Below are positions 8,266 through 17,702 of a stretch of 44,163 bases of DNA, piece by piece (position 1 is the stretch's first letter; each line of letters begins with the position of its first letter). Origin of the DNA: an uncultured Thermoguttaceae bacterium (GTDB lineage: Bacteria; Planctomycetota; Planctomycetia; Pirellulales; Thermoguttaceae). The DNA lies in NCBI GenBank assembly GCA_938042245.1, contig CALIRO010000102.1:1-44163 (forward strand), written 5' to 3'. A program made the position numbers and the translations under genes. Under the pieces are notes generated by a model. It was not told where the DNA came from, made no database searches, and was given only the letters and a program-made list of their open reading frames with translations.

Positions 8266-9198
8266 CTAGACATCACATATTCGCACTGCCTGCCGAAGCG
8301 ATTGCAACGGGTCCCGGGTGGGGATGAACTCCTGGGCCACATAGCCTTGGAAGCCGGTCTCGGCAATGGTGCGCATGACGGCCGGATAATTGATTTCCTG
8401 AGTTTCGTCAATTTCATTTCGGCCCGGTACACCGGCCACATGGTAATGGCCGATGTAATCTTTAAACTGCTTGATCCGGGTGATCAGATCCCCTTGCATG
8501 ATCTGCACATGATAGACATCGAAGAGGATTTTCATCCGTTCGGAGCCGATCCGTTTGCACACCTCCACGCACCATTCCACCCGATCGGCCATATAGCCGG
8601 GGTGGCCCTTCATTTCCACATCCACCCGACTGTTGAGCACTTCGATACAGAGAGTAACCTTCTTTTTTTCGGCGTAGCCGATGACGGTTTTCAGACCGGC
8701 CACCGTGTTTTCCAGGCCCACGTCGTCCGGGATGCCATCCCGGAAACCTGAAAAGGTGATCACATTTGGGAAGCCCGCTTCTGCGGTGGCATCGATGGCC
8801 TCTTCGATCTTCTGTTTGCACATCGGCCAATTCTCCTTATTGTTCCAGCCTTTGACGAACCCATGGCTGGGGGTCATGGCGCAGATGAGGCCGTATTTTT
8901 TTAAGATGGGCCAATCCTTCGGCTGGACCAGTTCCACGGAGAGGATTCCCAGGGCTTTGGCGTGTTGGCAAAGTTCTTCTAGAGTCCAGGGCTTAGGAGA
9001 ACTGGCCATAAAGCACCAGTCGCAGACCGACTGGCGGATTCGGCCCTTGGTTACAGCGGGGCCTTCTTCCAAAAGCACTCGGCGTTTTCGCAGTTGGGCT
9101 GCCTGCGTCCGACGGCCCATGCCGAGTAGTCCTGCCGCTGCTGCCGCCTGTGCAAGCCAATGCCGCCGACTCAATCCCATCGGTTTGCGGTCTTCCAT
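8266..9198 (-). CDS. Tat-exported hydroxypyruvate isomerase-like TIM barrel
   Basis: 310 aa with AAGGAG before the ATG. The N-terminus has a twin-arginine signal (LSRRHWLAQAAAAAGLLG) ending near TQAAQ, so export in folded form is likely. The rest is an AP-endonuclease-2/xylose-isomerase-like barrel. Metal-site segments resemble the Hyi family: CIEVLNSR, ILFDVYHVQIMQGD and HYHVAGVPGRNEIDE with EINYPAVM. Hyi enzymes interconvert hydroxypyruvate and tartronate semialdehyde, but exported planctomycete relatives are of unknown substrate, so the exact reaction is uncertain. One of three isomerase-like barrels in the window. Confidence 0.88.
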   Translation of the reverse strand: MEDRKPMGLSRRHWLAQAAAAAGLLGMGRRTQAAQLRKRRVLLEEGPAVTKGRIRQSVCDWCFMASSPKPWTLEELCQHAKALGILSVELVQPKDWPILKKYGLICAMTPSHGFVKGWNNKENWPMCKQKIEEAIDATAEAGFPNVITFSGFRDGIPDDVGLENTVAGLKTVIGYAEKKKVTLCIEVLNSRVDVEMKGHPGYMADRVEWCVEVCKRIGSERMKILFDVYHVQIMQGDLITRIKQFKDYIGHYHVAGVPGRNEIDETQEINYPAVMRTIAETGFQGYVAQEFIPTRDPLQSLRQAVRICDV

Positions 9199-9569
9199 AG
9201 ATATTCTCCTTGTGAAAACGGAACCCTTTTGCCAGATTCAGGAGTTGACCACTCGATTCTGCTGTTTCTCTTACCATAGTGTCTTATGCCGAACGTGTCA
9301 ATGAAGCAGGGAGCCAAAATCTCTGGCTTTTCTATATGCCCCGAAGCGGCAGGGCGATCCTGCTGTCCATGAACCGGCGTCCAAACATCCTGTCCCAGGC
9401 TGATCTTCGCAAACGGAGAGCCGAAAGTATCGGTGGTGCCGGTCTCTTGCAACCCACTGGAATCTGCGATAAGTTGAAAAGTTTGGAACGGTCAGAAACT
9501 GGTACCAATGGCCTTTTGGCCAGCCAAAGGAGGGTAGCGGCCTTTTATTGTTCTAGGAGGAGAGCCCAC
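9199..9569. other. Leader region upstream of thiG
   Basis: No gene supported. I looked for a thiamine-pyrophosphate riboswitch (CTGAGA and ACCTGATCTGGATAATGCC-type boxes) and did not find one. A short hairpin, GGCC-TTTT-GGCC, lies at about 9511-9522, roughly 50 bp before the thiG start. Confidence 0.45.
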
Positions 9570-10400
9570 ATGGCCCCGGAAGGGGAAGACCTACTGCGGA
9601 TTGGACGGCATCAGTTTCGGAGCCGACTTATCGTCGGCACCGGCAAATATGCCAGTTTCGAGCTGATGCAACAGGCCTTAGAGGCGGCCGGAGCGGAATG
9701 TGTTACCGTGGCGGTTCGGCGAGAACGGCTGCTAGACGCCCAGGGCCGAAATATCCTGGATTTTCTCGATCCGAAACGATACACGATTTTACCCAATACG
9801 GCCGGTTGTTATACCGCAGAGGATGCGGTCCGTGTAGCCCGGCTTGGCCGGGAAATCTTGCTCCAACTGGGTAATCCCGGAGCCGATTGGGTGAAATTGG
9901 AGGTGCTGGGCGATCCGAAGACCCTCTTGCCGGACCCCATCGGCACCCTGAAAGCCACCGAGCAACTGGTGGCCGACGGCTTTGAGGTGCTGGTTTATAC
10001 GACGGACGATCCGGTGGTGGCGCGTCGGCTTAAAGAGGCCGGCGCTACCAGTGTGATGCCAGCCGGCAGCCCGATCGGTTCCGGACAAGGCATCTTGAAT
10101 CCAAACAATATCCGTATCTGCTTGGAATATCTGAAGGACGGCGATCCGGACTACCCGGTCATTGTCGATGCCGGCGTCGGCACAGCCAGCGATGTAACGG
10201 TGGCGATGGAGCTAGGGGTAGATGGGGTTCTTTTAAACACTGGGATCGCCCATGCCAAAAATCCCCTTGCCATGGCCCGGGCTATGCGACTGGCTGCCGA
10301 AGCAGGCCGATTGGCTTATCTAGCCGGCCGAATCCCCAAACGCCTGTATGCCACCGCCTCCAGCCCCCTGGAAGGCACGATCGCGCCTGCGGCCCGCTAA
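9570..10400 (+). CDS. thiG: Thiazole synthase
   Basis: 276 aa from the ATG at 9570, fixed by AGGAGG at 9555-9560; the open frame upstream is not protein-like. ThiG condenses deoxyxylulose phosphate, dehydroglycine and the ThiS thiocarboxylate into the thiamine thiazole. The Schiff-base lysine is K109 in [10 protein letters not shown]. Other family motifs are [31 protein letters not shown] and the phosphate-binding [11 protein letters not shown] with [12 protein letters not shown]. No thiS or thiH lies next to it. Cytosolic. Confidence 0.96.
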   Translation: MAPEGEDLLRIGRHQFRSRLIVGTGKYASFELMQQALEAAGAECVTVAVRRERLLDAQGRNILDFLDPKRYTILPNTAGCYTAEDAVRVARLGREILLQLGNPGADWVKLEVLGDPKTLLPDPIGTLKATEQLVADGFEVLVYTTDDPVVARRLKEAGATSVMPAGSPIGSGQGILNPNNIRICLEYLKDGDPDYPVIVDAGVGTASDVTVAMELGVDGVLLNTGIAHAKNPLAMARAMRLAAEAGRLAYLAGRIPKRLYATASSPLEGTIAPAAR

Positions 10401-10794
10401 CTCAGCCAGAAGCCTTCGGAACGCGCCGGACTGAATAGGGCGCCCCTTTCTTGCTTGGTATCCCTCCGAAACCTCCTGATCCCAATCCCTCTCCCCTGGC
10501 GGGAGAGGGTTCGGGTAAGAGGGATTCAACTGTCATCCCTGCGAAAGCGGGGATCCAGGCTCCTGTGGCGGCGCTACTTTGGTTTTGCCGGACAGGCGGC
10601 TCTGGATTCCCGCTTGCGCGGCAATGACACGTTGGGGCTCTTCCCCCAGGCAAGAGGCATGCTGGCCCCTCAGCCGGCTGCGCCTTCGGCTCCGCCGGCC
10701 TCTCCCGCAACGGGCAGAGGCGGAACTAAATCCCTTTCCCCGGCGGGAGAGGGCTCAACCAGATTCCCACTTCCCTGGGTGGGAGAAGGGTGAT
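10401..10794. repeat. Cluster of REP/BIME-like repeats between thiG and the TPR gene
   Basis: Three palindromic units: a CCCTCTCCCC/GGGAGAGGG hairpin at about 10487-10509; a long inverted repeat at 10532-10628 whose arms begin TCATCCCTGCGAAAGCGGGG and end CCCGCTTGCGCGGCAATGAC; and two further hairpins at 10732-10753 and 10765-10790. Frames reading WIPAFAGMT or DSRLRGND are translations of these repeats, not genes. The block separates two convergent genes, so it may also stop transcription. Confidence 0.75.
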
Positions 10795-13700
10795 TTAGGG
10801 GGTTTTTAGGGCGGCTAGCAATTTGTTGTAGGCGTTGCGTTCGATTTTGGGCACCTGGTCGTAGGTGAGTTGGTAGTTTTCGTGCGCCCGTTGCAGGTCG
10901 GCAGCTGCCGACCGCATATCTTTTAGGGCTTGGTGCACCAACGCTCGGTGGAAGTACATGACGCCCGAAGGGGCATCTTGGATGGCCTGGCTCAACACCT
11001 CTAACGCTTCCTGCGCTTTACCAGCCGCCAATAGCGCTACGCCACGCGTATCGAGCAATTCCGGAATCGGCCCCATAATGTCAATGGCTTGGTCGATTAA
11101 CCGAAGGGCCTCATCGGGCTGTTTGCCTTCGGCCGCCAGCAAAAAGGCCAGGTTGTTCCAGACAATCGCTTTTTCACGATCCCGCAGGTCTTCCCGCTGG
11201 AGGAACTGTCGGTAGATGCGGATTTGTTCGGCATAATCGTCTTGCAAGTCGGCCAAGGAGGCCAATTGTAATTGGATGGTCTTGGACCCGGGCGCCTCCT
11301 CCGCCGCTTGTGCGAACCAGGGACGTACCTTCTGGAAGACTTCCGGGGGCAAGCGACCTTTTTTGCGCTGCTCGCTCAAGATGGCAAGCACCGTCGGCAA
11401 CAGCATTGCCGGCGGCGTCTGCGGCAGGAGCTTTTCTACGTTGTCCAGGGCCTCCTGCCAAGTGCCGTGTTTACCCAGGAAATTGGCCAACACCAATCGG
11501 GCGCCGGGTTGCTGGTCGGCATAGGGGAGGAGGAATTGTTTGGCGGCCTCGATCTGTCCGGCCTCTTCGAGCACGGAAGCCAATTGGGCGAGGTATCGAA
11601 CGTGTTCTGGCAGCAACTGCGCGGGAAGCAACGATTTCAGTAAGCTGACAGCCTCGGTGGTTTGGCCTTTTTTCAGCAGCACCCGTGCCCGGAGGATTTT
11701 GGTAATCGGGGCTTCCGGGGCCAACTGCTCCAGCCTGCCCAGGTTCACCTCCACCGCATTCAGTGGCGTATCATGTTTGAGCATCATTTGGACATAGCCG
11801 GCCAGGAACTGAGGCTCCTTCGGGTTTTTGTGGACCAGTTCCCGGAGGATGCCCTGAGCAACGCCCCACTGGTTGGTCTGTTCATAGAGTTGGGCAAGAG
11901 TGAACATTTCTTGTGATGTGAACAACTGTTGATTCTCAGAGCGAACTTTCTCCAGCAGTTCGATCGCCTTAAGGCGACTGGTACGATCGGACCGAGAGGC
12001 CAAAATAGCCGCCTTCAGCTTCAGATCCTCGATAGGCAGGTTGCCGGCCTGGGCATTTCGGTCCAACAGGGCCAGCGCTTGTCGAACCTGGCGCCAATCC
12101 CCTTCGGCGGCCAACACGCGGGCCAACCACCGACGACCTTCGGTAAGCTCCAGACGGTATTTTTCCGGGTCTCGGCCAGCCAACGTGAGCACCTGTACTA
12201 GGTAGCGTTTGGCCTCTTCACTTTGGCCGGTGAACATATAAAAACGTGCCACTGCCCGAAGCACCCCGAGATGTTCCGGCGCCTGCTGCAAAGCAGTCAG
12301 GTAATATTGTTCCGCCTGGCTCAGATCGCCGACCAGGTGGTAACACTGGGCCAGGGCGAGAGGCACTTCGTCTTCTGGCAAACTGGCCTGGGCTTGCCGA
12401 ATGGTCCGAAGGGCCTCCTCTTTTTGGTTGGTTTCCATCAGTACCGCTACGAGGGCGATCCAGCCTTGGGGGATCTTCGGGTCTAGTTGGACGGCGTTGC
12501 GGAATTGCTGGAGGGCTTCGTGGAAGCGTCGGCTTCGAGCCAACAGTTCTCCATACCAGAGAAAATCCCCTGGGTTGGTGGAATTTTGAACTGCTTCGGC
12601 GGCTTTGGCCAAGGCCTGCGGAAAATCGCCCAATCGCAGGTTGATCTCCGCTTCGATCCGTTTGAGGAACAGGAAAGTTTGGGCGGCAGGGCCAAGCCGT
12701 TGGATCACCTCCCGGGCCTCTTCATACCGGCCCCGGCTAAAGAGCAATTGGACCAATTGGCCGGCATGAACCGGGCTTAATGGGCCTAAGTCGGCAGCCT
12801 TGCGCAGGAGGGTAATTGCGTCCTCCGGCTTATTTTCTAGCAAGGCAATTTCTGCTTCTAGCCGAGGAATTTCGTGCCAGCTCGGGCGGGCCAAACCAGC
12901 TGCCCGGAGCCGTTGTTTGGCCTCGATCAGGGCCTTCTTATCCAATTGTCCCCGCTGGGCCCGCCAGACCATCAAGGAGGCCTCGCAATAGGCGGCTTCG
13001 GTGGATTGGGTACCTAAATATTCGTTTACCATCTTTAGGGCTTCGACCATTCGGGTTTCGTCTTCGCCTTCCCGAGCCAATTCAAATAGCACCAGGAAAA
13101 TCTGCGGATCCCGAAGCGGGGACTTGGCCACCTGCTGCCAATACTGGTAGGCCTTCTGCCGATCCCGAAGCCGATACCAGCATGCGCCTAGTCCTCGCCA
13201 CAGCCGCACCTTTTCGAATTCCGAAAATTCCTCCGCACCCTTGCCCAGGGCCTCCAATTGTTTGGCCGCCTCTTCCGCGGGCAGTTGCAGGGCGAGTTCC
13301 GCCATCGTAAGCCGCAGGGTTACATCATCCCCACAAGCCGATCGGGCTTGCTGGGCTACCTGAAGGGCCTGCTGAGGCGTGTGCAACATAGCAGCCAGTT
13401 TCACTGCCGCTGTCCATAAGCCGACATCCTTCGGGAACTTCTCCAACTGGGCCTGAACTAGTTGCTGAGCTTTCGCATGATCGCCTTTTTTGGAAAGCAA
13501 CTCCGCCTGCATCAGGGCTAATTGGGCGGCATCGACCCCTTCGACTTTCGAAAGCCGTTCCACATATCTTTCCAGCTCGGACCAATCGCGGGCCTTTTCC
13601 GGCTGTTGCAAGGTGCGGGCGACGATCAACTGAAACATGGCGTTTCGGAGGGCAGGCGTTTGGAGGAAATCGTCGCCCATGGCTTTCTCTAGAGCGGCAA

Positions 13701-15927
13701 ACTCCCGAGCAGCCTCATCCAATTTCCCAAGCCGAAACAGTGCCACCGCATAGCCCGCTTGCGCCGGTTGCAACGTGGGGTTCCGATCCAAGAGGCCCCG
13801 ATAAATCACCAGTTGACGGTCCGGCAATCGCAATTGCTCGTAGCAGGCACCTAGGAACAAATCAACATGCGTGAGGAATTCTGGCCAGCCAGCTACCTTC
13901 GGCCGAAGCCGCTCCAACATGAAGGTGGCTTTTCGCCAATTTCCCTCGGCAACCTCGGCCCGAGCTTCAAAGAACTCCAACACCTCCTCCCGGAAGCCGG
14001 CTTGCTTCATCTTTTTGATCGTTTCCCGAGCCTTTTTCAGGTCGCCGTTTTTTAGCTGTAGGTCGGCCACCGTCAGCAGGTCCATGGCCTCGGCCGACTG
14101 CTCCTGCCGGATCCGTTTTTCCAACGGCTCCAATACCTCAGCCGTCTTGCCCAACGAAAGGTTCAACACCATTCGGGCCCGTTGGACCGCTTCATTGTCG
14201 GGATACAAGGCTTGCGCCCGATCCAGATAATCGCTGGCTTCTTCATAGGCTTTGTTGTCGATGGCAAACTCGGCGGCGGTTACCAATACGTCCACCAACC
14301 GTTCGGTTTTTTGCCCCGCCATTTCCAAGGCCCGGCGGATGTCTTCGCTGGCCGCATTCAGTTGCTTGGATCGATGGAAATATTTCGCCCGCTCCACCAA
14401 CGCCTTGACCGACTTCGGATTGCGAGCCACCATTTGGTTGATCCAGGAATCCGCCCGATCCGGGTCTTGCACCTTTTCCCGCAATAGATCTGCCATGGCC
14501 ACGTAGGCAGGCAAATACTCCGGATCCCGCGCAATCACATGTTCAAATGTAGCTAAGGCCTCCCGATATTTCTCCATCTTTATCTGACACTGGCCCAATC
14601 GAAGCCCAACCTCCGAATCTTTCGGAAAGCGCTCCAGGAGCCGTTGCCAATGGTTGGCCGCCTGTTGCCATCGCTCTAAACGCTGGCACACATCCGCCAA
14701 TCGGCGCAAAACCTCCATGTTTTCCGGCTCTTGCTGGGCAGCCCGTTCCAGCACATGAAATGCTTCCAACAACTGCCGAGGAGGGCTCGTGGGCCGAATC
14801 CGATCCGCCACTAAAAGCGCCAAACGACTAAAGGCAGGATAATCCTTCGGTACATAATTGACATAATGGGTATAGAACCGGATGGCCTCTTCTTTTTGGC
14901 CTTGTTGCTCGGCTTGTTGGGCCTTGGCTAGCATCAGATCAGCGGTACGACTGACCTGAAAGGCATGAACCACCACCACAGCAAGAGCCAGCACAGCCAC
15001 CGTGATCGGCACGCCGATGGCCACTTTGAGGTTCAATCGTTTGGGGCGACGATATCCCAGGTCGGTGCGTTCGGCGGCCCGTTGGGCTAGGCGGGCTGCC
15101 TTGGCTGCTCGGGCTGCTTTGGCCGCTCGAATGGCCCGGGCAATCCGATCCGCCTCCGCCCGTCGAGCCGCTTCCGCCTCCCGAGCTGCCCGCTGCGCTG
15201 CTTCCAAGGCGGCCAGTCGGCTCGCTTCCTGAGCCGCCTCTTGAGCTGCCCGAAGCGCAGCTTCCTGGGCGGCCAATTCGGCCTGTTGCCGGGCAGCGCG
15301 TTCGGCAGCCTCTAAGGCAGCTTGCTCAGCAGCTCGTTGGGCCGCCTCCCGGGCAGCCGCCTGCTGGGCAGCCAACTCGGCCGCACGCTCCGCAGCTTCC
15401 CGAGCGGCCGCTTCGGCCGCCTCCCGAGCCGCTTGTTCGGCCGCTTTGGCTGCGGCCCGATCCGCTGCCCGCCGGGCCGCTAACGCCAAGCGCGCCGCAT
15501 GAACTTCTTTCAACGCTGCCTGGGCAGCCTGCGCCGCCTCGACCGCCTTGCGCGCTTCCTGGGCCGCCTCCTCCGCCGCCTGGCAGGCCCGCTCACGGGC
15601 CGCGATCGCCGCCCGCGACGCACGCAACGCCTCCTTGGCAAAACTTTCCGCCCGCTTCTCCGCCTCCTCCAAGGCAATCTCCTCCGCCAACCGTTTCGCC
15701 CCAAACGCCGTTGCTGCCTTTAATACTGTCTTCAATAGACCTTGCTTTTCCGGCTCGGATGGTCCAGAGACCACCTCCGACCCCGCACTTTCCACGCCGG
15801 AACCGACTGCTTGCCCATCCCCAGGCCCCCCTTCGGCAGCCGACAGGTTCTGGGCCGGCCCAGAGGCCACTGGAGGCTCTTCGGTGGGATCTTGCACAGG
15901 TTGCACTTCAGGAGCATCTGGCTTCAT
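10795..15927 (-). CDS. Very large TPR-repeat membrane protein with Ala-rich helical N-terminus
   Basis: 1710 aa, ATG preceded by GAGGTG. Order of parts: Pro/Ser/Glu-rich start (1-60); an Ala/Arg/Glu-rich helical tract (about 80-286) built of AAREAAERAA-like words, likely a coiled coil or single alpha-helix; one transmembrane helix (about 301-322) after the basic YRRPKRLNLK; then about 1380 residues of tandem helical hairpins, many matching TPR spacing. The topology would put the Ala-rich part in the cytoplasm and the TPR superhelix outside. TPR arrays bind partner proteins; no catalytic motif is visible. Very large TPR proteins are common in planctomycetes, but the function here is unknown. 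It stands alone, flanked by repeats. Confidence 0.88.
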   Translation of the reverse strand: MKPDAPEVQPVQDPTEEPPVASGPAQNLSAAEGGPGDGQAVGSGVESAGSEVVSGPSEPEKQGLLKTVLKAATAFGAKRLAEEIALEEAEKRAESFAKEALRASRAAIAARERACQAAEEAAQEARKAVEAAQAAQAALKEVHAARLALAARRAADRAAAKAAEQAAREAAEAAAREAAERAAELAAQQAAAREAAQRAAEQAALEAAERAARQQAELAAQEAALRAAQEAAQEASRLAALEAAQRAAREAEAARRAEADRIARAIRAAKAARAAKAARLAQRAAERTDLGYRRPKRLNLKVAIGVPITVAVLALAVVVVHAFQVSRTADLMLAKAQQAEQQGQKEEAIRFYTHYVNYVPKDYPAFSRLALLVADRIRPTSPPRQLLEAFHVLERAAQQEPENMEVLRRLADVCQRLERWQQAANHWQRLLERFPKDSEVGLRLGQCQIKMEKYREALATFEHVIARDPEYLPAYVAMADLLREKVQDPDRADSWINQMVARNPKSVKALVERAKYFHRSKQLNAASEDIRRALEMAGQKTERLVDVLVTAAEFAIDNKAYEEASDYLDRAQALYPDNEAVQRARMVLNLSLGKTAEVLEPLEKRIRQEQSAEAMDLLTVADLQLKNGDLKKARETIKKMKQAGFREEVLEFFEARAEVAEGNWRKATFMLERLRPKVAGWPEFLTHVDLFLGACYEQLRLPDRQLVIYRGLLDRNPTLQPAQAGYAVALFRLGKLDEAAREFAALEKAMGDDFLQTPALRNAMFQLIVARTLQQPEKARDWSELERYVERLSKVEGVDAAQLALMQAELLSKKGDHAKAQQLVQAQLEKFPKDVGLWTAAVKLAAMLHTPQQALQVAQQARSACGDDVTLRLTMAELALQLPAEEAAKQLEALGKGAEEFSEFEKVRLWRGLGACWYRLRDRQKAYQYWQQVAKSPLRDPQIFLVLFELAREGEDETRMVEALKMVNEYLGTQSTEAAYCEASLMVWRAQRGQLDKKALIEAKQRLRAAGLARPSWHEIPRLEAEIALLENKPEDAITLLRKAADLGPLSPVHAGQLVQLLFSRGRYEEAREVIQRLGPAAQTFLFLKRIEAEINLRLGDFPQALAKAAEAVQNSTNPGDFLWYGELLARSRRFHEALQQFRNAVQLDPKIPQGWIALVAVLMETNQKEEALRTIRQAQASLPEDEVPLALAQCYHLVGDLSQAEQYYLTALQQAPEHLGVLRAVARFYMFTGQSEEAKRYLVQVLTLAGRDPEKYRLELTEGRRWLARVLAAEGDWRQVRQALALLDRNAQAGNLPIEDLKLKAAILASRSDRTSRLKAIELLEKVRSENQQLFTSQEMFTLAQLYEQTNQWGVAQGILRELVHKNPKEPQFLAGYVQMMLKHDTPLNAVEVNLGRLEQLAPEAPITKILRARVLLKKGQTTEAVSLLKSLLPAQLLPEHVRYLAQLASVLEEAGQIEAAKQFLLPYADQQPGARLVLANFLGKHGTWQEALDNVEKLLPQTPPAMLLPTVLAILSEQRKKGRLPPEVFQKVRPWFAQAAEEAPGSKTIQLQLASLADLQDDYAEQIRIYRQFLQREDLRDREKAIVWNNLAFLLAAEGKQPDEALRLIDQAIDIMGPIPELLDTRGVALLAAGKAQEALEVLSQAIQDAPSGVMYFHRALVHQALKDMRSAAADLQRAHENYQLTYDQVPKIERNAYNKLLAALKTP

Positions 15928-16711
15928 GCAACACCTCGCTTTGGCTCACCCCAAAAAAACAGCACGCGCTCAGGAAAGGCGATAACTCCTTCCCCCCTTC
16001 CCATGCAGCTAACTTCTGCTGGGGAGGATAGGTACTTTCCCCCAGAGAAACCCAAGTCCAGGCAGGATATTAAAAAAGGCGGGACCTTCCACCGCCCGAA
16101 TATTTTCTTTCCCCTTACCTAATCTTTCCCCTACTTGAAAAGCTGTGCTTGGAAGGCGAAAACTGCGCCTGGCACCACACAAAAGGGAATCCCCCGCTTC
16201 GCTGCGGAACGCAACCCGCTAAAACATCCTATTTTTCACCATAATTAAAGAGGGCGAAAATGTCAAACATCTGACACAGCAGACCAGAATATCCCCCAAA
16301 TAGGCCAGAAGGGATACCGATATAGAGAGGTCTCATCCCCCGAAATGACAAATACCCAAGCCGAATACCCAAATAGGGGGACAAAGCATAAAGAAGTGGT
16401 GATCCCCCCATATAGCTTATTTATTACCCCCTGGACAAGGTACATGTTTTCGTCGACGACCATTTCCCCCTCGACTGGGTGGGAATTTATACCCAAGCTA
16501 ATAAATCCAGAAAGAGGGTTCTATCTGGGGCCCACCCTGGGGAGTTTCTCCACCCCCCCTAAATGATGATGTAAGACAAGGGCAAGCCGCCGGTGGAAAT
16601 AATCGGTCGAGGGGACTTTCTCCCCTACAAAATGGTGGATGACACACTATGATCCCCCCATATGGGGCGAAAAGGACACCTAACTCCTCCCTAATGGGTG
16701 TTTCGATACGC
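15928..16711. other. Long gene-poor region upstream of the TPR gene
   Basis: No supported gene. Composition is uneven, with A/T-rich tracts interrupted by runs of C or G. GATCCCCCCATAT occurs at 16401-16413 and again exactly 250 bp later at 16651-16663, where it forms the palindrome CCCCATATGGGG (16656-16667). CCCAAATAGG also occurs twice (about 16297 and 16369). The minus-strand frame at 16263-16496 is hydrophobic but unrecognised and lacks a ribosome binding site. This could be a decayed gene or a regulatory/RNA region. Confidence 0.4.
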
Positions 16712-17047
16712 TCAGCCGGGGGATTTTCTGGCCGACCAGGCTGCTGGTTCGGAAGGGAATCGGCCGAGGTGCCGAACTCCCCGGCGTGGCTCCGCCATCC
16801 AGGGAGCTACAGTATCCCTCCATTTGGCGTAGTGGGGAGTATCTTTGTGGGCGTTCATGCCCGCTTCGTCCCGCCAGACTTCATACAGGATAAAACGGTC
16901 CGGATCGTCGGCTTGCTGGAGCACATCAAACCGGAGGTTGCCCGGCTCTTGGATGGTGCAGCGGGCGTTTTCCAAGGTGGCTTCGAGAAACGCCTCCCGA
17001 TATTCCGATTTTACATGGACATAGACACACACTACGATCGGCTCCAT
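16712..17047 (-). CDS. Antibiotic-biosynthesis-monooxygenase (ABM) domain protein, LsrG/YgiN-like
   Basis: 111 aa with AGAGGG before the ATG. Small dimeric alpha/beta ferredoxin-like fold. The family pattern is clear: IVVCVYVHVK strand, EAFLEATLENA helix, EPGNLRFDVLQQ and DRFILYEVWRDEAGMNAHK, then HYAKWRDTV. Members include quinol monooxygenases and the autoinducer-2-processing LsrG; the substrate cannot be told from sequence. The last 20 or so residues (after RRGVRHLGRFP) exceed the usual end of the domain. The gene stands alone between two gene-poor stretches. Confidence 0.9.
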   Translation of the reverse strand: MEPIVVCVYVHVKSEYREAFLEATLENARCTIQEPGNLRFDVLQQADDPDRFILYEVWRDEAGMNAHKDTPHYAKWRDTVAPWMAEPRRGVRHLGRFPSEPAAWSARKSPG

Positions 17048-17394
17048 ACCACAGCCCTCTCTTCCACCGTGTTAAAATCCTCCCAGCTCAAGCGAATCCC
17101 CCGGAACCATATCCAGTTTACCCGAATTAGCAAAAAGGGCTAGCAATCCCCTAGAAAAGCCCTAGCTCGGGGAAAACCCCATTAAACTTGTTTGAACAGG
17201 ACACACAGAAAGGGCCAGCACTTTGGGAAGCTGGCCCCTTCCGGAAATTCCGCTCTAATCCCCATCCGGCCTCCCCCACCCCACAAAGCAACTGGAAACC
17301 AGGCACTTCCCCAGGGAGCAAAGGGGCAATCCTAGGAACTCAAACAAACCAACACCTAAAAGGTACCTTCGCTTCAAAGGCGCCTTCGCTTAAT
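17048..17394. other. Gene-free stretch between tRNA-Val and the ABM gene
   Basis: The only strong signal is the hairpin at 17211-17241 (listed separately). Open frames running into the tRNA gene are chance. Confidence 0.45.
17211..17241 (-). terminator. Candidate intrinsic terminator downstream of tRNA-Val
   Basis: Read on the minus strand: GGGGCCAGC, a 10-nt loop, GCTGGCCC, then TTTCTGTGTG. The stem is at least 8 GC-rich base pairs and a short T-rich tail follows. It lies 154 bp beyond the tRNA-Val 3' end. The tail is imperfect, so termination is plausible but not certain. Confidence 0.5.
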
Positions 17395-17468
17395 TGGGCG
17401 ATGCAGGGATCGAACCTGCGACCTCCACGTTGTAAGCGTGGCGCTCTGACCAACTGAGCTAATCGCCC
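17395..17468 (-). tRNA. tRNA-Val (anticodon TAC)
   Basis: 74 nt. On the minus strand the acceptor arms GGGCGAT and ATCGCCC pair perfectly, with discriminator A. D-arm GCTC...GAGC, anticodon stem CCACG/CGTGG with loop CTTACAA (anticodon TAC, reads GUA), and T-arm GCAGG-TTCGATC-CCTGC are all regular. The CCA end is not encoded. Confidence 0.97.
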
Positions 17469-17550
17469 CGATTGTTCTATAATTCTCCCCCAGGCAGCGC
17501 CAAGACCACCCTGACCGGGCTGGCCAGTTACCTCCTGTGGCCGGCGATGG

Positions 17551-17661
17551 CCCGTAAACTCCTTATTAGACCCTCTCCAAGACCAACCCTAACAAAGGTA
17601 TAAATTACTAAATAGCCTTAAAGTCCCGTAAACTCCTTGTTAGACCCTTTCCAAGACCAAC
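17551..17661. repeat. 37-bp direct repeat pair with 37-bp spacer (CRISPR-like geometry)
   Basis: Copies at 17551-17587 and 17625-17661 match at 35 of 37 positions (CCCGTAAACTCCTT[A/G]TTAG... ending AAGACCAAC), with a unique 37-bp spacer between. The repeat contains a weak CTTG...CAAG dyad. Equal repeat and spacer lengths of 37 fall in the CRISPR range, but there are only two copies and no cas gene in the window, so a local duplication is the simpler reading. Confidence 0.6.
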
Positions 17662-17702
17662 GATGCGGAGGAGAGCGCTGGATCTGCGGGGGAAGGGTCC
17701 CG

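Noticed and set aside
9199..9569. Possible TPP riboswitch before thiG
   Set aside because: The conserved CTGAGA and pyrophosphate-helix boxes are absent.
10402..10793. Frames translating WIPAFAGMT and DSRLRGND
   Set aside because: These are translations of REP palindromes, not genes.
16263..16496. 77-aa hydrophobic minus-strand frame
   Set aside because: No ribosome binding site, unrecognised sequence, and it sits in low-complexity repeat-bearing DNA.
17188..17457. Plus-strand frame ending in QGSNLRPPRCKRGALTN
   Set aside because: It is the antisense translation of tRNA-Val, a well-known artefact.
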